NCBI GenBank assembly: GCA_902529105.1
Contig: CABZUW010000007.1
Location: 1-63,837 of the forward strand
Length of the DNA: 63,837 nt
Direction of reading: 5' to 3'
Source of the DNA: an uncultured Pelagibacteraceae bacterium
GTDB taxonomy: Bacteria > Pseudomonadota > Alphaproteobacteria > Pelagibacterales > Pelagibacteraceae
The position numbers and the translations under genes are program-made. Shown one piece after another: positions 55,811 through 63,837 of this stretch. The notes beneath the pieces were generated by a model that was not told the DNA's origin, searched no databases, and was given only the letters and a program-made list of their open reading frames with translations. The first letter of the stretch is position 1; every line of letters starts with the position of its first letter.

Positions 55811-57579
55811 TAAACTAATGCTTTTCCCTTACCTGTTATCTTATTATCTTTTTCATCCTCTGGACCTAAAATCATTTGATTATGAGGCTTACCTGAAGGA
55901 ATCATTGGGAAGCAGTTTTCTTGTTTATCAACTAAACAATCAAATATTACCGGTCTATCAGTATTAAGCATTTCAATTATTTTATCATCTAATTCGTCTG
56001 GTGTTTTAGCTCTAATCCCTACACATCCATAAGCTTCTGCAAGCTTAACAAAATCTGGTAAAGCAGCAGTGTAACTTTCTGAATAATTTTTATCATGAAG
56101 TAGTTCTTGCCATTGCCTTACCATGCCCATGTACTCATTATTTAAAATAAATATTTTAATTGGAAGGCTATATTGTACTGCAGTCGACATCTCTTGCATT
56201 GTCATTAAAACAGAGGCCTCACCCGCAATATCAATGACTAACTTATTTGGATGGGCTACTTGCACGCCAACTGCTGCTGGTAAACCATATCCCATGGTTC
56301 CAAGTCCACCTGAAGTCATCCACCGATTTGGTTTGTCAAACTTATAATGTTGAGCTGCCCACATCTGATGTTGGCCAACCTCTGTAGTAATGTATGTGTC
56401 TTTTCCTTTTGTTAATTCATAAAGTCTCTGAACAGCATACTGGGGTTTTATTGAGGTATCACTATTAATATAATTTAAAGATTTTTTTTGTCTCCATTTG
56501 TCAATTTGTAACCACCATTTTGAAATATTTTGTTTATTAGAATTTGCAAAATTTGGTTTAGTTTTTTTTATATTTTTTATTATTGAAGATATAACTTGCT
56601 TTACATCTCCCACTATTGGTAGATCAACTTTAACATTTTTATTTATTGATGAAGGATCAATATCAATATGAACTTTTTTTGATTTTGGAGAAAATTCATC
56701 TATTTTACCAGTGATTCTATCATCAAATCTTGCACCGATATTTATCATCAAGTCACAATCATGCATTGCGTTATTTGCTTCGTAAGTACCATGCATGCCA
56801 AGCATGCCTAGAAATTGATCATCATCCCCAGGAAAACAACCAAGACCTTGCAAAGTCGATGTAATCGGAAATCCGGTTGATCTCACTAAATCTCTTAAAA
56901 GCTCGCTTGCCTTTGGACCAGAATTTATTACACCTCCACCAGTATAAAATATTGGTCGCTTAGATTTTTTCATTAAGTCAATCAATTGATTTATATCTTT
57001 TTGATTAAAATAATTATGACTATTGCCATTTAACTTTTTATTTATCTTTTTAAATGAAGTATATTTTGTTTTTTGAAACTGAATATCTTTAGGTATATCT
57101 ACTAACACTGGTCCAGGTCTTCCGGTAGTAGCAACTTCAAATGCTTTATGTATAACTTTTTGTAAATCTTTAATATCTTTTACAAGCCAATTATGTTTAG
57201 TACATGGTCTTGTAATTCCAGTAGTATCACATTCTTGAAATGCGTCAGTTCCAATTAAGTGTGTAGGTACTTGTCCTGAAATACAAACTAGTGGCACAGA
57301 ATCCATGTAAGCATCTGTCAAAGCAGTAACTGCATTTGTTGCACCAGGTCCAGAAGTAACTAGCACAACACCAGGCTTGCCAGACGATCTAGCATATCCT
57401 TCTGCAGCATGACCCGCGCCTTGTTCATGTCTTACAAGAATGTGTTTGATAGATTGAAAATTTTTAAGCTCATCATAAATTGGTAATACCGCTCCACCTG
57501 GATAACCAAAAATATATTCAACGTCTTGATCCTCAAGACATTTAAAAACTATTTCTGCTCCTGTGAATAATTTTGGCAT
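55810..57579 (-). CDS. ilvB: Acetolactate synthase large (catalytic) subunit
   Basis: A 589-aa ThDP- and FAD-dependent enzyme joining two pyruvates, or pyruvate and 2-oxobutyrate. N-terminal 'YIFGYPGGAVLPIYD', catalytic Glu in 'VRHEQGAGHAAEGYARSSG', and the ThDP motif 'IAGEASVLMTMQEMSTAVQY' with 'NNEYMGMVRQWQELLH'. Note 'AGEASV' where most enzymes have GDG/GDA at the Mg-binding start: the Asp of the motif is Glu here. First gene of ilvB-ilvH-ilvC, 49 bp downstream of miaA, with a hairpin over the usual SD position. Confidence 0.96.
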
Positions 57580-57582
57580 TTA

Positions 57583-57612
57583 ACCAATCTAGCTGAAGTT
57601 GTGCTGATTGGT
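57583..57612 (-). promoter_or_regulatory. Hairpin immediately upstream of ilvB start
   Basis: ACCAATC (57583-57589) and GATTGGT (57606-57612) pair perfectly; inside, AGC (57591-57593) pairs with GCT (57603-57605), giving a 10-bp stem with one bulge. On the transcript it ends 3 nt before the ilvB ATG, exactly where an SD would be, and no other SD is visible. It could gate ilvB translation. There is no T run, so it is unlikely to be a terminator. Confidence 0.4.
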
Positions 57613-57628
57613 CAAGTGATTGAACAGA

Positions 57629-58531
57629 TTATTTAAAATTTTTTATATATTTTTTGATCTCATTTGGTGCAAGCCTTTTCCAATCTGACATGTGACCTCG
57701 AGCCCATGTTGCTTGCCTCTTTGCATATTGTCTCGTTTTTATGAGGATTTTCTCTCTTGTCTGGTCTAAATTATAATTTTTCTGTAAATAGTTGTTTATT
57801 TCGTTGATGCCTATAATTTTGTTAGCGCTTAATTCGTTTCTAACCTTCATTTTTTTAAACCTTGCCACCTCTTTAATCGATGCAGTATTAACAATTTTAA
57901 TACATCTTTTTTCAATTCGTTTTAATAAGATATCTCTTGGAAAATCTAAATAAATTTTTTGGAATTGATCTTTTTTAAAATTACTTTTAGTTTTATCAAA
58001 CCAGTCAAATAACGAAATTTTAGAGAGTTTTTTTACTTCAAAAGCTCTAATAGACCTTTGTACATCTTTTGGATTTATTTTTGATTTTGATTTAGGATCA
58101 ATTTTAATTAATTGTTTATAGAACTTTTTTTGACCAACTTTTTTTTGGTAATCAACTATTTTTTTTCTAAATGAGACTGGTATATTGGGAATTTTTACCA
58201 AACCATCTGTCAAAGATTTAAAATATAATCCAGTACCACCTACTATTACTGGGACTTTTTTTTTATAAAGAATTTTTTTAATTAACTTATTTGCAAGTAT
58301 AATCCATTTACCAACAGAAAATTTTTTTTTAACCGATACAAATCCATATAAATGATGTTTAACTTTTTTTGTAAGATTTTTATCTGGCCTAGTATTTAAA
58401 ATTTTAATTTCTTTATAAATTTGCATACTATCTGCATTAATTATTTCTCCATTAACTTTTTTTGCGATTTTTACTGCGAATTCCGATTTTCCAGATGCGG
58501 TTGGTCCAGATATTAAAATTATTTTGGACAT
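57629..58531 (-). CDS. miaA: tRNA dimethylallyltransferase MiaA
   Basis: Adds dimethylallyl to A37 of tRNAs reading UNN codons; 300 aa. P-loop 'GPTASGKSE' (9-17), 'NADSMQIYKEI' with the catalytic Asp, 'VPVIVGGTGLYFKSLTDGL', and the C-terminal 'RQYAKRQATWAR'. The SD (TAAGGA) overlaps the degQ stop codon 8 bp upstream, showing close coupling to the hfl-degQ operon. Unusually Lys-rich, in line with the genome's composition. Confidence 0.96.
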   Translation of the reverse strand: MSKIILISGPTASGKSEFAVKIAKKVNGEIINADSMQIYKEIKILNTRPDKNLTKKVKHHLYGFVSVKKKFSVGKWIILANKLIKKILYKKKVPVIVGGTGLYFKSLTDGLVKIPNIPVSFRKKIVDYQKKVGQKKFYKQLIKIDPKSKSKINPKDVQRSIRAFEVKKLSKISLFDWFDKTKSNFKKDQFQKIYLDFPRDILLKRIEKRCIKIVNTASIKEVARFKKMKVRNELSANKIIGINEINNYLQKNYNLDQTREKILIKTRQYAKRQATWARGHMSDWKRLAPNEIKKYIKNFK

Positions 58532-58538
58532 TAGGTCC

Positions 58539-59939
58539 TTAGTCTAATTTAACACCAATATATCTTTTTTGATTTTGATTGTTGTATATAGCTATTAGTA
58601 AAGTTTTATCAGAACTTCTTTTAGCCATTTTAACAAAATTATTTAGTTCACCTATTGTTTTAATTTTTTTCTTTTGAGCTTCAACAATAATATTATTTAT
58701 TTTTAAGTAATTGACAGGACTATCTTGATCAATATCAGTAATAACTACACCAGTTGTGTTAGGTGGTAATTTTCTTTGCGCTATTTCATCTTTTGTTAAT
58801 AACCTTACTGTAATTTTTAATTCTTCTATATAAGAGTTTTTTGGAACTTCCGGTTTTATACCTTGAGCAGCAAAATCATCTGATGTTTCAAGCCTTCCAA
58901 GAATAATTTGTTTTGATATCTCTTTTTTATTTCTCCAAATTTTAACATTTACTCTTTTTCCAACCTCTGTCTCGGCAACTATCTTAGGTAATTCTTTCAT
59001 TTCATTTATTAATTTTCCATCAAATTCTAAAATTACATCTCCGTCTTTAATTCCACCTTTATCAGAGGGACTTCCTTTTGCAACACTAGCAACTAATGCG
59101 CCTCTTGGTCTATCAAGTTTTAAACTTTCTGCAATTTCATTAGTTACGACCTGAATTCTAACTCCTAACCAACCCCTTTTAGTTTCTCCAAATTTAATTA
59201 GTTGATCTATAACTTTTTCTGCGCTGTTTGATGGTATTGCAAAACCAATTCCTATTGAACCAGATTGACCTAATATAGCTGTGTTAATTCCAATGACATC
59301 TCCATCTAAATTAAAAAGTGGACCACCGGAGTTCCCCTGATTAATTGAAGCATCAGTTTGAATGTAATCTTCGTATCTAGAAAGTCCAATACTTCTATTT
59401 CTGGCTGATACTATTCCACTTGTAACTGTTCCACCTAAGCCAAAAGGATTTCCAATTGCAATTACCCAATCACCTATTCTTGCTTTATCAGAGTCTCCAA
59501 AACTCACGGGTTTAAAACTATCCTCAGACTCTATTTTAAGTACAGCAATATCTGATAAAGGATCAGCGCCTAATAGCTTAGCTTTATAATCTTTGTTCCC
59601 GTTTACTTTTACAAAAATATCATCTGCACCTTTGATGACATGATTATTGGTGATTACTATTCCTGACTTATCAATTATAAATCCTGACCCTAATGCACTA
59701 GTTTGTCTTTCTTGAGGTTCTCCTTCAAACATGTCTTTAAAAGGCGAACCAGGCGGAAATTGAAACGGAAATGGATTTGATTTAGTTTTTATAGTAGTTG
59801 TGGTTGAAATGTTTACAACTGATGGCATTAATCTCTCTGCTAAATCGGCAAATGATGCGGGTATTTCAGCAAATGAATTTTTAACAAATCCGAAACTTAA
59901 ACATATTAATAAGCAATACTTAAATACTATTTTTTTCAT
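58539..59939 (-). CDS. degQ: Periplasmic Do-family serine protease (DegQ/DegP type)
   Basis: A 466-aa periplasmic protease/chaperone for misfolded envelope proteins. Signal peptide 1-24 ('VKNSFA'). Catalytic triad: H100 in 'VITNNHVIKGAD', D130 in 'PLSDIAVLKI', S204 in 'QGNSGGPLF'. Two PDZ domains follow (about 245-335 and 375-460). The long N-terminal Q-loop ('KSNPFPFQFPPGSPFKDMF') is present. First residue codon overlaps the DUF2065 stop (TTA ATG on the coding strand). It belongs to hflK-hflC-DUF2065-degQ-miaA. Confidence 0.95.
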   Translation of the reverse strand: MKKIVFKYCLLICLSFGFVKNSFAEIPASFADLAERLMPSVVNISTTTTIKTKSNPFPFQFPPGSPFKDMFEGEPQERQTSALGSGFIIDKSGIVITNNHVIKGADDIFVKVNGNKDYKAKLLGADPLSDIAVLKIESEDSFKPVSFGDSDKARIGDWVIAIGNPFGLGGTVTSGIVSARNRSIGLSRYEDYIQTDASINQGNSGGPLFNLDGDVIGINTAILGQSGSIGIGFAIPSNSAEKVIDQLIKFGETKRGWLGVRIQVVTNEIAESLKLDRPRGALVASVAKGSPSDKGGIKDGDVILEFDGKLINEMKELPKIVAETEVGKRVNVKIWRNKKEISKQIILGRLETSDDFAAQGIKPEVPKNSYIEELKITVRLLTKDEIAQRKLPPNTTGVVITDIDQDSPVNYLKINNIIVEAQKKKIKTIGELNNFVKMAKRSSDKTLLIAIYNNQNQKRYIGVKLD

Positions 59940-60124
59940 TAACTTTTAAAATACCAGATTATTAAAAAACCAATAACCAAAAATATTAAGCCTCCAAATC
60001 TCAACTGATTATCTTTAATTTCACTTAGCTTCATTATCATATTTTTCATTTTTGATGGAAATATGGCGTACAATGCACCCTCAATAAATAAGAAAAGACC
60101 AAAAGCTATGATCAATTCATTCAT
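59939..60124 (-). CDS. DUF2065 family small membrane protein
   Basis: A 61-aa protein with two hydrophobic helices (about 3-20 and 43-59), 'FIEGALYAIFPSKMKNMI' and 'LRFGGLIFLVIGFLIIWY', the pattern of DUF2065. Such proteins occur between hflC and a degP/degQ or purA gene in many Proteobacteria, and the location here matches. Function unknown; a role beside HflKC in the inner membrane is likely from position. Confidence 0.85.
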   Translation of the reverse strand: MNELIIAFGLFLFIEGALYAIFPSKMKNMIMKLSEIKDNQLRFGGLIFLVIGFLIIWYFKS

Positions 60125-60135
60125 AATTTTAATTT

Positions 60136-61005
60136 TTATTGAGATTTAGATTTTATATTTCCGAAGAATTTAAAAAATTCACTATCTGGAGATAATATTA
60201 AAGATGTTTCTCCTCCAATTAAAGCAGTTTCATACGCTTGCATTGCTCTGTAGAAAGCAAAGAATTCTGGATCTTGTCCAAAAGCATCTGCAAAAATTTT
60301 ATTTCTTTTACCATCGCCTTCTCCTTTAAGAATTTGTGATTGTTTTTCTGCATCAGCTAATATGACTGTAACCTCTTTGTCTGCAGTTGATGTTATAGTA
60401 ATTGCCATCTCTGCACCTTTGGCTCTAAATTCTTTAGCTTCTCTTTCTCTTTCTGTTTGCATACGTCTGTATATTGCATCACTGTTTGCTGGTGGTAAAT
60501 CTGCTCTTTTAATTCTTACATCAACAATTTCTATTCCAAATTTTGCAGCTTCATTATTAACACCATCTTGAATCAAAGCCATCTGTTTAGTTCTTTCCTC
60601 TGATAACAATGTTTGTAGACGTTGTGTTCCTAAAACACCTCTTATTCTTGAATTAATAATGGTTGATAAACGAGATCTTGCAACTCTTTCATTGCCAACT
60701 GAAATATAAAATTTTAAAGGGTCTACAATTTTGAAACGAGCGAAAGCGTCTACAATTAATCTCTTTTGATCTGATGCGATTACCTCGGCTGGAGGAGCAT
60801 CCAAGTTTAAAATTCGTTTGTCTAAGAAAACAACGTTTTGGATAAAAGGTACTTTAAAGTTTAATCCAGGTTTCATTAAAATTCTTTTTGGATCACCAAA
60901 CTGAAGAACAATTGCTTGGTTTATTTCTTTAACAATAAAAATAGAGAAGTAAGCGGTTGCAGCGATTAAGATTAAAATTGGTATTAAAAACTTTCCTTTT
61001 TTCAT
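60136..61005 (-). CDS. hflC: FtsH-regulating SPFH protein HflC
   Basis: A 289-aa SPFH/stomatin-family protein, one N-terminal helix (about 6-25) and a periplasmic SPFH domain ('VLQFGDPKRILMKPGLNFKV', 'RLIVDAFARFKIVDP', 'RRMQTEREREAKEFRAKG'), then a coiled coil. With HflK it forms the large cage around the FtsH protease. The start shares one base with the hflK stop. Confidence 0.96.
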   Translation of the reverse strand: MKKGKFLIPILILIAATAYFSIFIVKEINQAIVLQFGDPKRILMKPGLNFKVPFIQNVVFLDKRILNLDAPPAEVIASDQKRLIVDAFARFKIVDPLKFYISVGNERVARSRLSTIINSRIRGVLGTQRLQTLLSEERTKQMALIQDGVNNEAAKFGIEIVDVRIKRADLPPANSDAIYRRMQTEREREAKEFRAKGAEMAITITSTADKEVTVILADAEKQSQILKGEGDGKRNKIFADAFGQDPEFFAFYRAMQAYETALIGGETSLILSPDSEFFKFFGNIKSKSQ

Positions 61006-62099
61006 TAGTTCACCTGTGTTTTTTTAAGCTCAGGTAAAGGTAAATATGGAACTACACCTGAACCTGCATTTTTTTCAATTATTACTTTATCAATATCTGC
61101 TAAAACTTTTTCCATAGTCTCGAGATACATTCTTTCTTGTGTAACTTCTTTTGCGTTTTTATATTCTAAGAAAATTGAAGTAAATCTACTTGCTTCACCT
61201 TCAGCTTTAGCAACAACTTCTTTTTTATATGCCTCAGCCGCTTGTAATATTTTTGCTGCTTCACCCCTTGCTCTTGGAATAACATCGTTTGCATATGCTT
61301 CTGCTTCATTTTTTGATCTTTCCATATCAGCTCTTGCCGCTTGTACATCTCTAAACGCATCTATGACTTGATCCGGTGGGTCAGCTTTTTGTGTTTGAAC
61401 TTGTGTTATTTGAATACCTGATGTGTATTCATCTAAAATACTTTGAATAATTTCTTGTGTATCAATCTCAATTTTTGATCTACCTTCCGTAAGGATTGGT
61501 TGAATATCACTTCTAGCTATAACTTCTCTCATAGCTGTTTCAGCTGCGGCTTTTACTGTGCCTTGAGGGTCTTGTATTTTAAATAAAAAATTTCCAGCAT
61601 CTTTGATAACCCAGAAAACTGAAAAATCAATATTTACGATATTTTCATCCCCTGTTAGCATTAAACTTTCCTCAGGAACATCAGCAACTCCCCCTCCACT
61701 TGAAAAACCACTTTCTCTCTCAGATCTAAAACCAATGTCCATTCTATTAACTTTCGTAACTTTTGGTGTTAAAACACTTTCTACTGGGAAAGGAAGGTGG
61801 TAATTCAATCCTGGTTGAGTCGTTTTAACGAATTTACCAAATCTTAAAACCACACCTTGTTCATCAGGCAAAACTCTATATAAACCACTACCTACCCATA
61901 AAAGAGCTAAAATTATTAATCCTACCACAATAGGTTTTGCTCCACCTGATTTGCCAGGTAGAAATTTATTTATTGTATCTTGTAATTTTTTTAAAATTTC
62001 GTCTAAATTCGGTGGAGTAGGACCTCTTCTAAAACCACCATCGCCATTTCCTCCACCTGGAGGTGATCCCCATGGACTTTGATTTTTGAAATCGTTCAT
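61005..62099 (-). CDS. hflK: FtsH-regulating SPFH protein HflK
   Basis: A 364-aa partner of HflC. The Gly/Pro-rich cytosolic N-terminus ('NQSPWGSPPGGGNGDGGF') with a glycine patch, one helix (about 57-75), then SPFH ('VVLRFGKFVKTTQPGLNYHL', 'NIDFSVFWVIKDAGNFLF') and coiled coil ('KNEAEAYANDVIPRARGEAA') are all typical. First gene of the hfl operon; a short inverted repeat lies just upstream. Confidence 0.96.
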   Translation of the reverse strand: MNDFKNQSPWGSPPGGGNGDGGFRRGPTPPNLDEILKKLQDTINKFLPGKSGGAKPIVVGLIILALLWVGSGLYRVLPDEQGVVLRFGKFVKTTQPGLNYHLPFPVESVLTPKVTKVNRMDIGFRSERESGFSSGGGVADVPEESLMLTGDENIVNIDFSVFWVIKDAGNFLFKIQDPQGTVKAAAETAMREVIARSDIQPILTEGRSKIEIDTQEIIQSILDEYTSGIQITQVQTQKADPPDQVIDAFRDVQAARADMERSKNEAEAYANDVIPRARGEAAKILQAAEAYKKEVVAKAEGEASRFTSIFLEYKNAKEVTQERMYLETMEKVLADIDKVIIEKNAGSGVVPYLPLPELKKTQVN

Positions 62100-62101
62100 A
62101 T

Positions 62102-62119
62102 GACACTCTATATAGTGTC
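62102..62119. promoter_or_regulatory. Inverted repeat between hflK and mrp
   Basis: GACACT (62102-62107) and AGTGTC (62114-62119) form a 6-bp inverted repeat with a 6-nt spacer, CTATAT, 2 bp upstream of hflK and 33 bp before mrp. Its place in this 52-bp divergent gap suits an operator or a shared promoter element. A stray half-site TGACACTCTA also occurs near 20307. Confidence 0.3.
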
Positions 62120-62151
62120 TTTATGTTCAAAAACAAGGTAAGTTAGCTAAA

Positions 62152-62961
62152 ATGAGTAAAGAAAATCCGAGCATTAATGACGCTAGACGTAGAAAGTTTG
62201 AAAAAAACCCAATTAATGGAACTAAATTTACTATAGCTATATCTAGTGCTAAAGGAGGTGTAGGAAAATCTACTTTTGCGACTAATCTAGCTTTAGCATT
62301 AAAGAATCTTGGATTAAAAATTGGTATTTTAGATGCTGACATATATGGTCCTTCTTTGCCGAAGTTATTTTCAATAAAGGAAAAGCCGGAAAACAGAGAT
62401 GGTAAACTAATTCCAGTCTCAAAATATAATATTCAGTGCATGTCTATGGGATTTTTAACGGATGAACAAACACCCATGATTTGGAGAGGGCCAATGGTTA
62501 CAAGCGCAATTAAAACTTTTACACAAAAAGTTGAGTGGAAAGATTTAGATTTTATCATTGTAGACATGCCACCTGGCACTGGGGACACTCAGCTAACTTT
62601 TGCTCAAGAAATTAAAGTTGATGGAGCGATAATTGTATCTACACCTCAAGAGCTTGCTCTTCAAGACGTAAAAAGAGGTATAGCAATGTTCGATAAATTA
62701 AAAGTAAATATTATTGGCTTAGTAGATAATATGAGTTTTTTTACAGCTGACGATGGTAAAAGATACTCAATTTTTGGTGAAGGGGGAGTGAAAAAAACAG
62801 CAGAAGAATTTAATAAAAAGTTTCTTGGAGAAATACCAATAAACTCTGATATAGGAAAATACGGTGATCAAGGAAAGCCAATAGTTGAAAGCATGCCAGA
62901 GCACGATATTTCAAAGTTATATTTAAAATTAGCAGATCAGATTAAATCAATTTATCTTTAA
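62152..62961 (+). CDS. mrp: Mrp/ApbC-family iron-sulfur carrier ATPase
   Basis: A 269-aa P-loop NTPase that carries Fe-S clusters. Deviant Walker A '[11 protein letters not shown]' (31-41), '[13 protein letters not shown]', switch '[17 protein letters not shown]'. It lacks the N-terminal DUF59 domain found in many Mrp proteins. Where enterobacterial Mrp has CPxC after 'NMS', it reads '[20 protein letters not shown]', the cysteine-free form I associate with alphaproteobacterial Mrp. SD AAGGTAAG precedes the ATG. Its 3' end overlaps thyX by 20 bp in convergent fashion. Confidence 0.92.
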   Translation: MSKENPSINDARRRKFEKNPINGTKFTIAISSAKGGVGKSTFATNLALALKNLGLKIGILDADIYGPSLPKLFSIKEKPENRDGKLIPVSKYNIQCMSMGFLTDEQTPMIWRGPMVTSAIKTFTQKVEWKDLDFIIVDMPPGTGDTQLTFAQEIKVDGAIIVSTPQELALQDVKRGIAMFDKLKVNIIGLVDNMSFFTADDGKRYSIFGEGGVKKTAEEFNKKFLGEIPINSDIGKYGDQGKPIVESMPEHDISKLYLKLADQIKSIYL

Positions 62962-63837
62962 GATTAAATGCATTCATTAATTCATTCCATTCTCTTTTTG
63001 ATAAATCAGTCTCATCAATTGAAATATTTTCACCTTTAATCAATTTTTTTATTACTGCTTTACCTTTTGATGAAATCTCCGTGCCTCCAACTCTATAGTC
63101 CATAAAAGCTTCATATGTAATTGGGACCCATCTTTTTAAAGTATCTAACATTACATCTGCGTAAGCTCGTATTTCATACTGAGCATGATGATCAGCTCTA
63201 AGTCGTAAAAAATTCATTAAGTTTAACAAATCAGTTTTCCAATACCATTGTGTGTATGTGTTTAAAGTTAAGTTCATTCTTGCTAATTCCCTAGCTAAAC
63301 CAGATTTTTTTTCATCTATAATCGAGCCATCATAACGTTCATTTAACATTGTTTCATAATTGACATATGTTCTTTCTGCATCTCCTTTTAATAAGTCTAA
63401 AACTTCTTTTGCTTGCTCTCCACTAATTACTTCGCCTCTTCCTTGTCTATTATTTTTTGATTGAGCTGCAAGGTTTTCTTTAGATGGAAGATAAAACTCT
63501 TTATCTAATATGGAGTATCTTGCTGAATATTCATTAACATTGGCAGTTCTATGTCTAATCCATTGTCTAGCAATAAATATAGGCAACTTGATATGATACT
63601 TTATTTCACACATTTCAAATGGAGTACTATGCCAATGTCTCATTAAGTATTTGATTAAGCCTGAATCTGTATTTACTTTTTTAGTACCTTTGCCATATGA
63701 TACCCTAGCAGCTTGCACTATAGATGTATCATCACCCATATAATCAATAACCCTTATAAAACCATGATCTAAAATTGGTAGTGCTTCAAATAATATATTT
63801 TCTAAATCAGGCGCAATAACTCTTTTGGTTATAAATT
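62942..63837 (-). CDS. thyX: FAD-dependent thymidylate synthase ThyX (5' end cut by window)
   Basis: Makes dTMP from dUMP using FAD, NADPH and methylene-tetrahydrofolate. The reading frame is open beyond an internal Met at 63739 to the window edge: upstream codons give '[20 protein letters not shown]', which continues the ThyX N-terminus, so the true start is just past base 63837. The ThyX motif RHRxxxxxxxS is seen in '[19 protein letters not shown]', and '[15 protein letters not shown]' is typical. The C-terminal '[18 protein letters not shown]' binds FAD/dUMP. No ThyA is seen in the window. Confidence 0.95.
   Translation of the reverse strand, partial: FITKRVIAPDLENILFEALPILDHGFIRVIDYMGDDTSIVQAARVSYGKGTKKVNTDSGLIKYLMRHWHSTPFEMCEIKYHIKLPIFIARQWIRHRTANVNEYSARYSILDKEFYLPSKENLAAQSKNNRQGRGEVISGEQAKEVLDLLKGDAERTYVNYETMLNERYDGSIIDEKKSGLARELARMNLTLNTYTQWYWKTDLLNLMNFLRLRADHHAQYEIRAYADVMLDTLKRWVPITYEAFMDYRVGGTEISSKGKAVIKKLIKGENISIDETDLSKREWNELMNAFNLKDKLI

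Overview
The window looks like a chromosomal segment of a marine alphaproteobacterium of the SAR11 type (Pelagibacterales). The evidence is strong A+T richness, very short intergenic gaps, many start/stop overlaps, and the style of the core genes: ilvBHC-leuA, mreBCD-mrdA-rodA, hflKC-DUF2065-degQ-miaA, an Mrp lacking the CxxC pair, and ThyX. The assignment rests on gene content and composition only; no database search was possible. I see no plasmid, phage, IS or CRISPR signature.

Layout. 1-3135 (minus): the end of a branched-chain amino acid ABC transporter operon (livG, livF, partial livH) and a ProC-like reductase. 3.2-6.4 kb: an outer-membrane barrel protein, a structured leader before a DUF2805 gene, a glutaredoxin, and an inverse-autotransporter barrel next to a secreted protein. 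6.4-12.7 kb: msrB, two very A+T-rich methyltransferase genes, an EamA transporter, an ammonium transporter fused to a SpoIIE-type phosphatase, and a DadA-like dehydrogenase. 12.8-21.7 kb: the 5' half of a tRNA-Leu(UAA), a large autotransporter-like protein with two leftover autotransporter tails beside it, then a CHASE2-SpoIIE phosphatase, a FecR protein with a very long lysine-rich tail, and a TPR/beta-barrel protein. 21.7-47.1 kb: a nearly complete type IV pilus locus (two pilins, pilC, pilB, pilQ, pilP, pilO, a pilM-pilN fusion, pilT, four minor pilins, two pilY1 genes, pilD), with RsbV/RsbW-like partner-switching genes and a GAF-SpoIIE phosphatase set among the pilus genes. 47.1-63.8 kb: core genes for cell shape, branched-chain amino acid synthesis, tRNA modification, membrane protein quality control, Fe-S carrier function and thymidylate synthesis.

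How the genes may work together. The most interesting reading is a regulatory network. Three SpoIIE/PP2C phosphatases have different inputs: an Amt ammonium channel, a periplasmic CHASE2 domain beside FecR and a barrel protein, and a cytosolic GAF domain. Only one STAS antagonist (RsbV) and one HATPase kinase (RsbW) are visible to receive them, and both sit inside the pilus locus. This suggests a partner switch joining nitrogen and envelope signals to type IV pili and surface adhesins. The domains are seen directly; the wiring is inference. No sigma factor is encoded in the window.

Several pilus parts are unusual: PilM and PilN are one protein, PilQ carries the lipobox while PilP has none, and both PilY1 proteins have a large propeller-like block inserted in the vWA domain just after the metal-binding motif.
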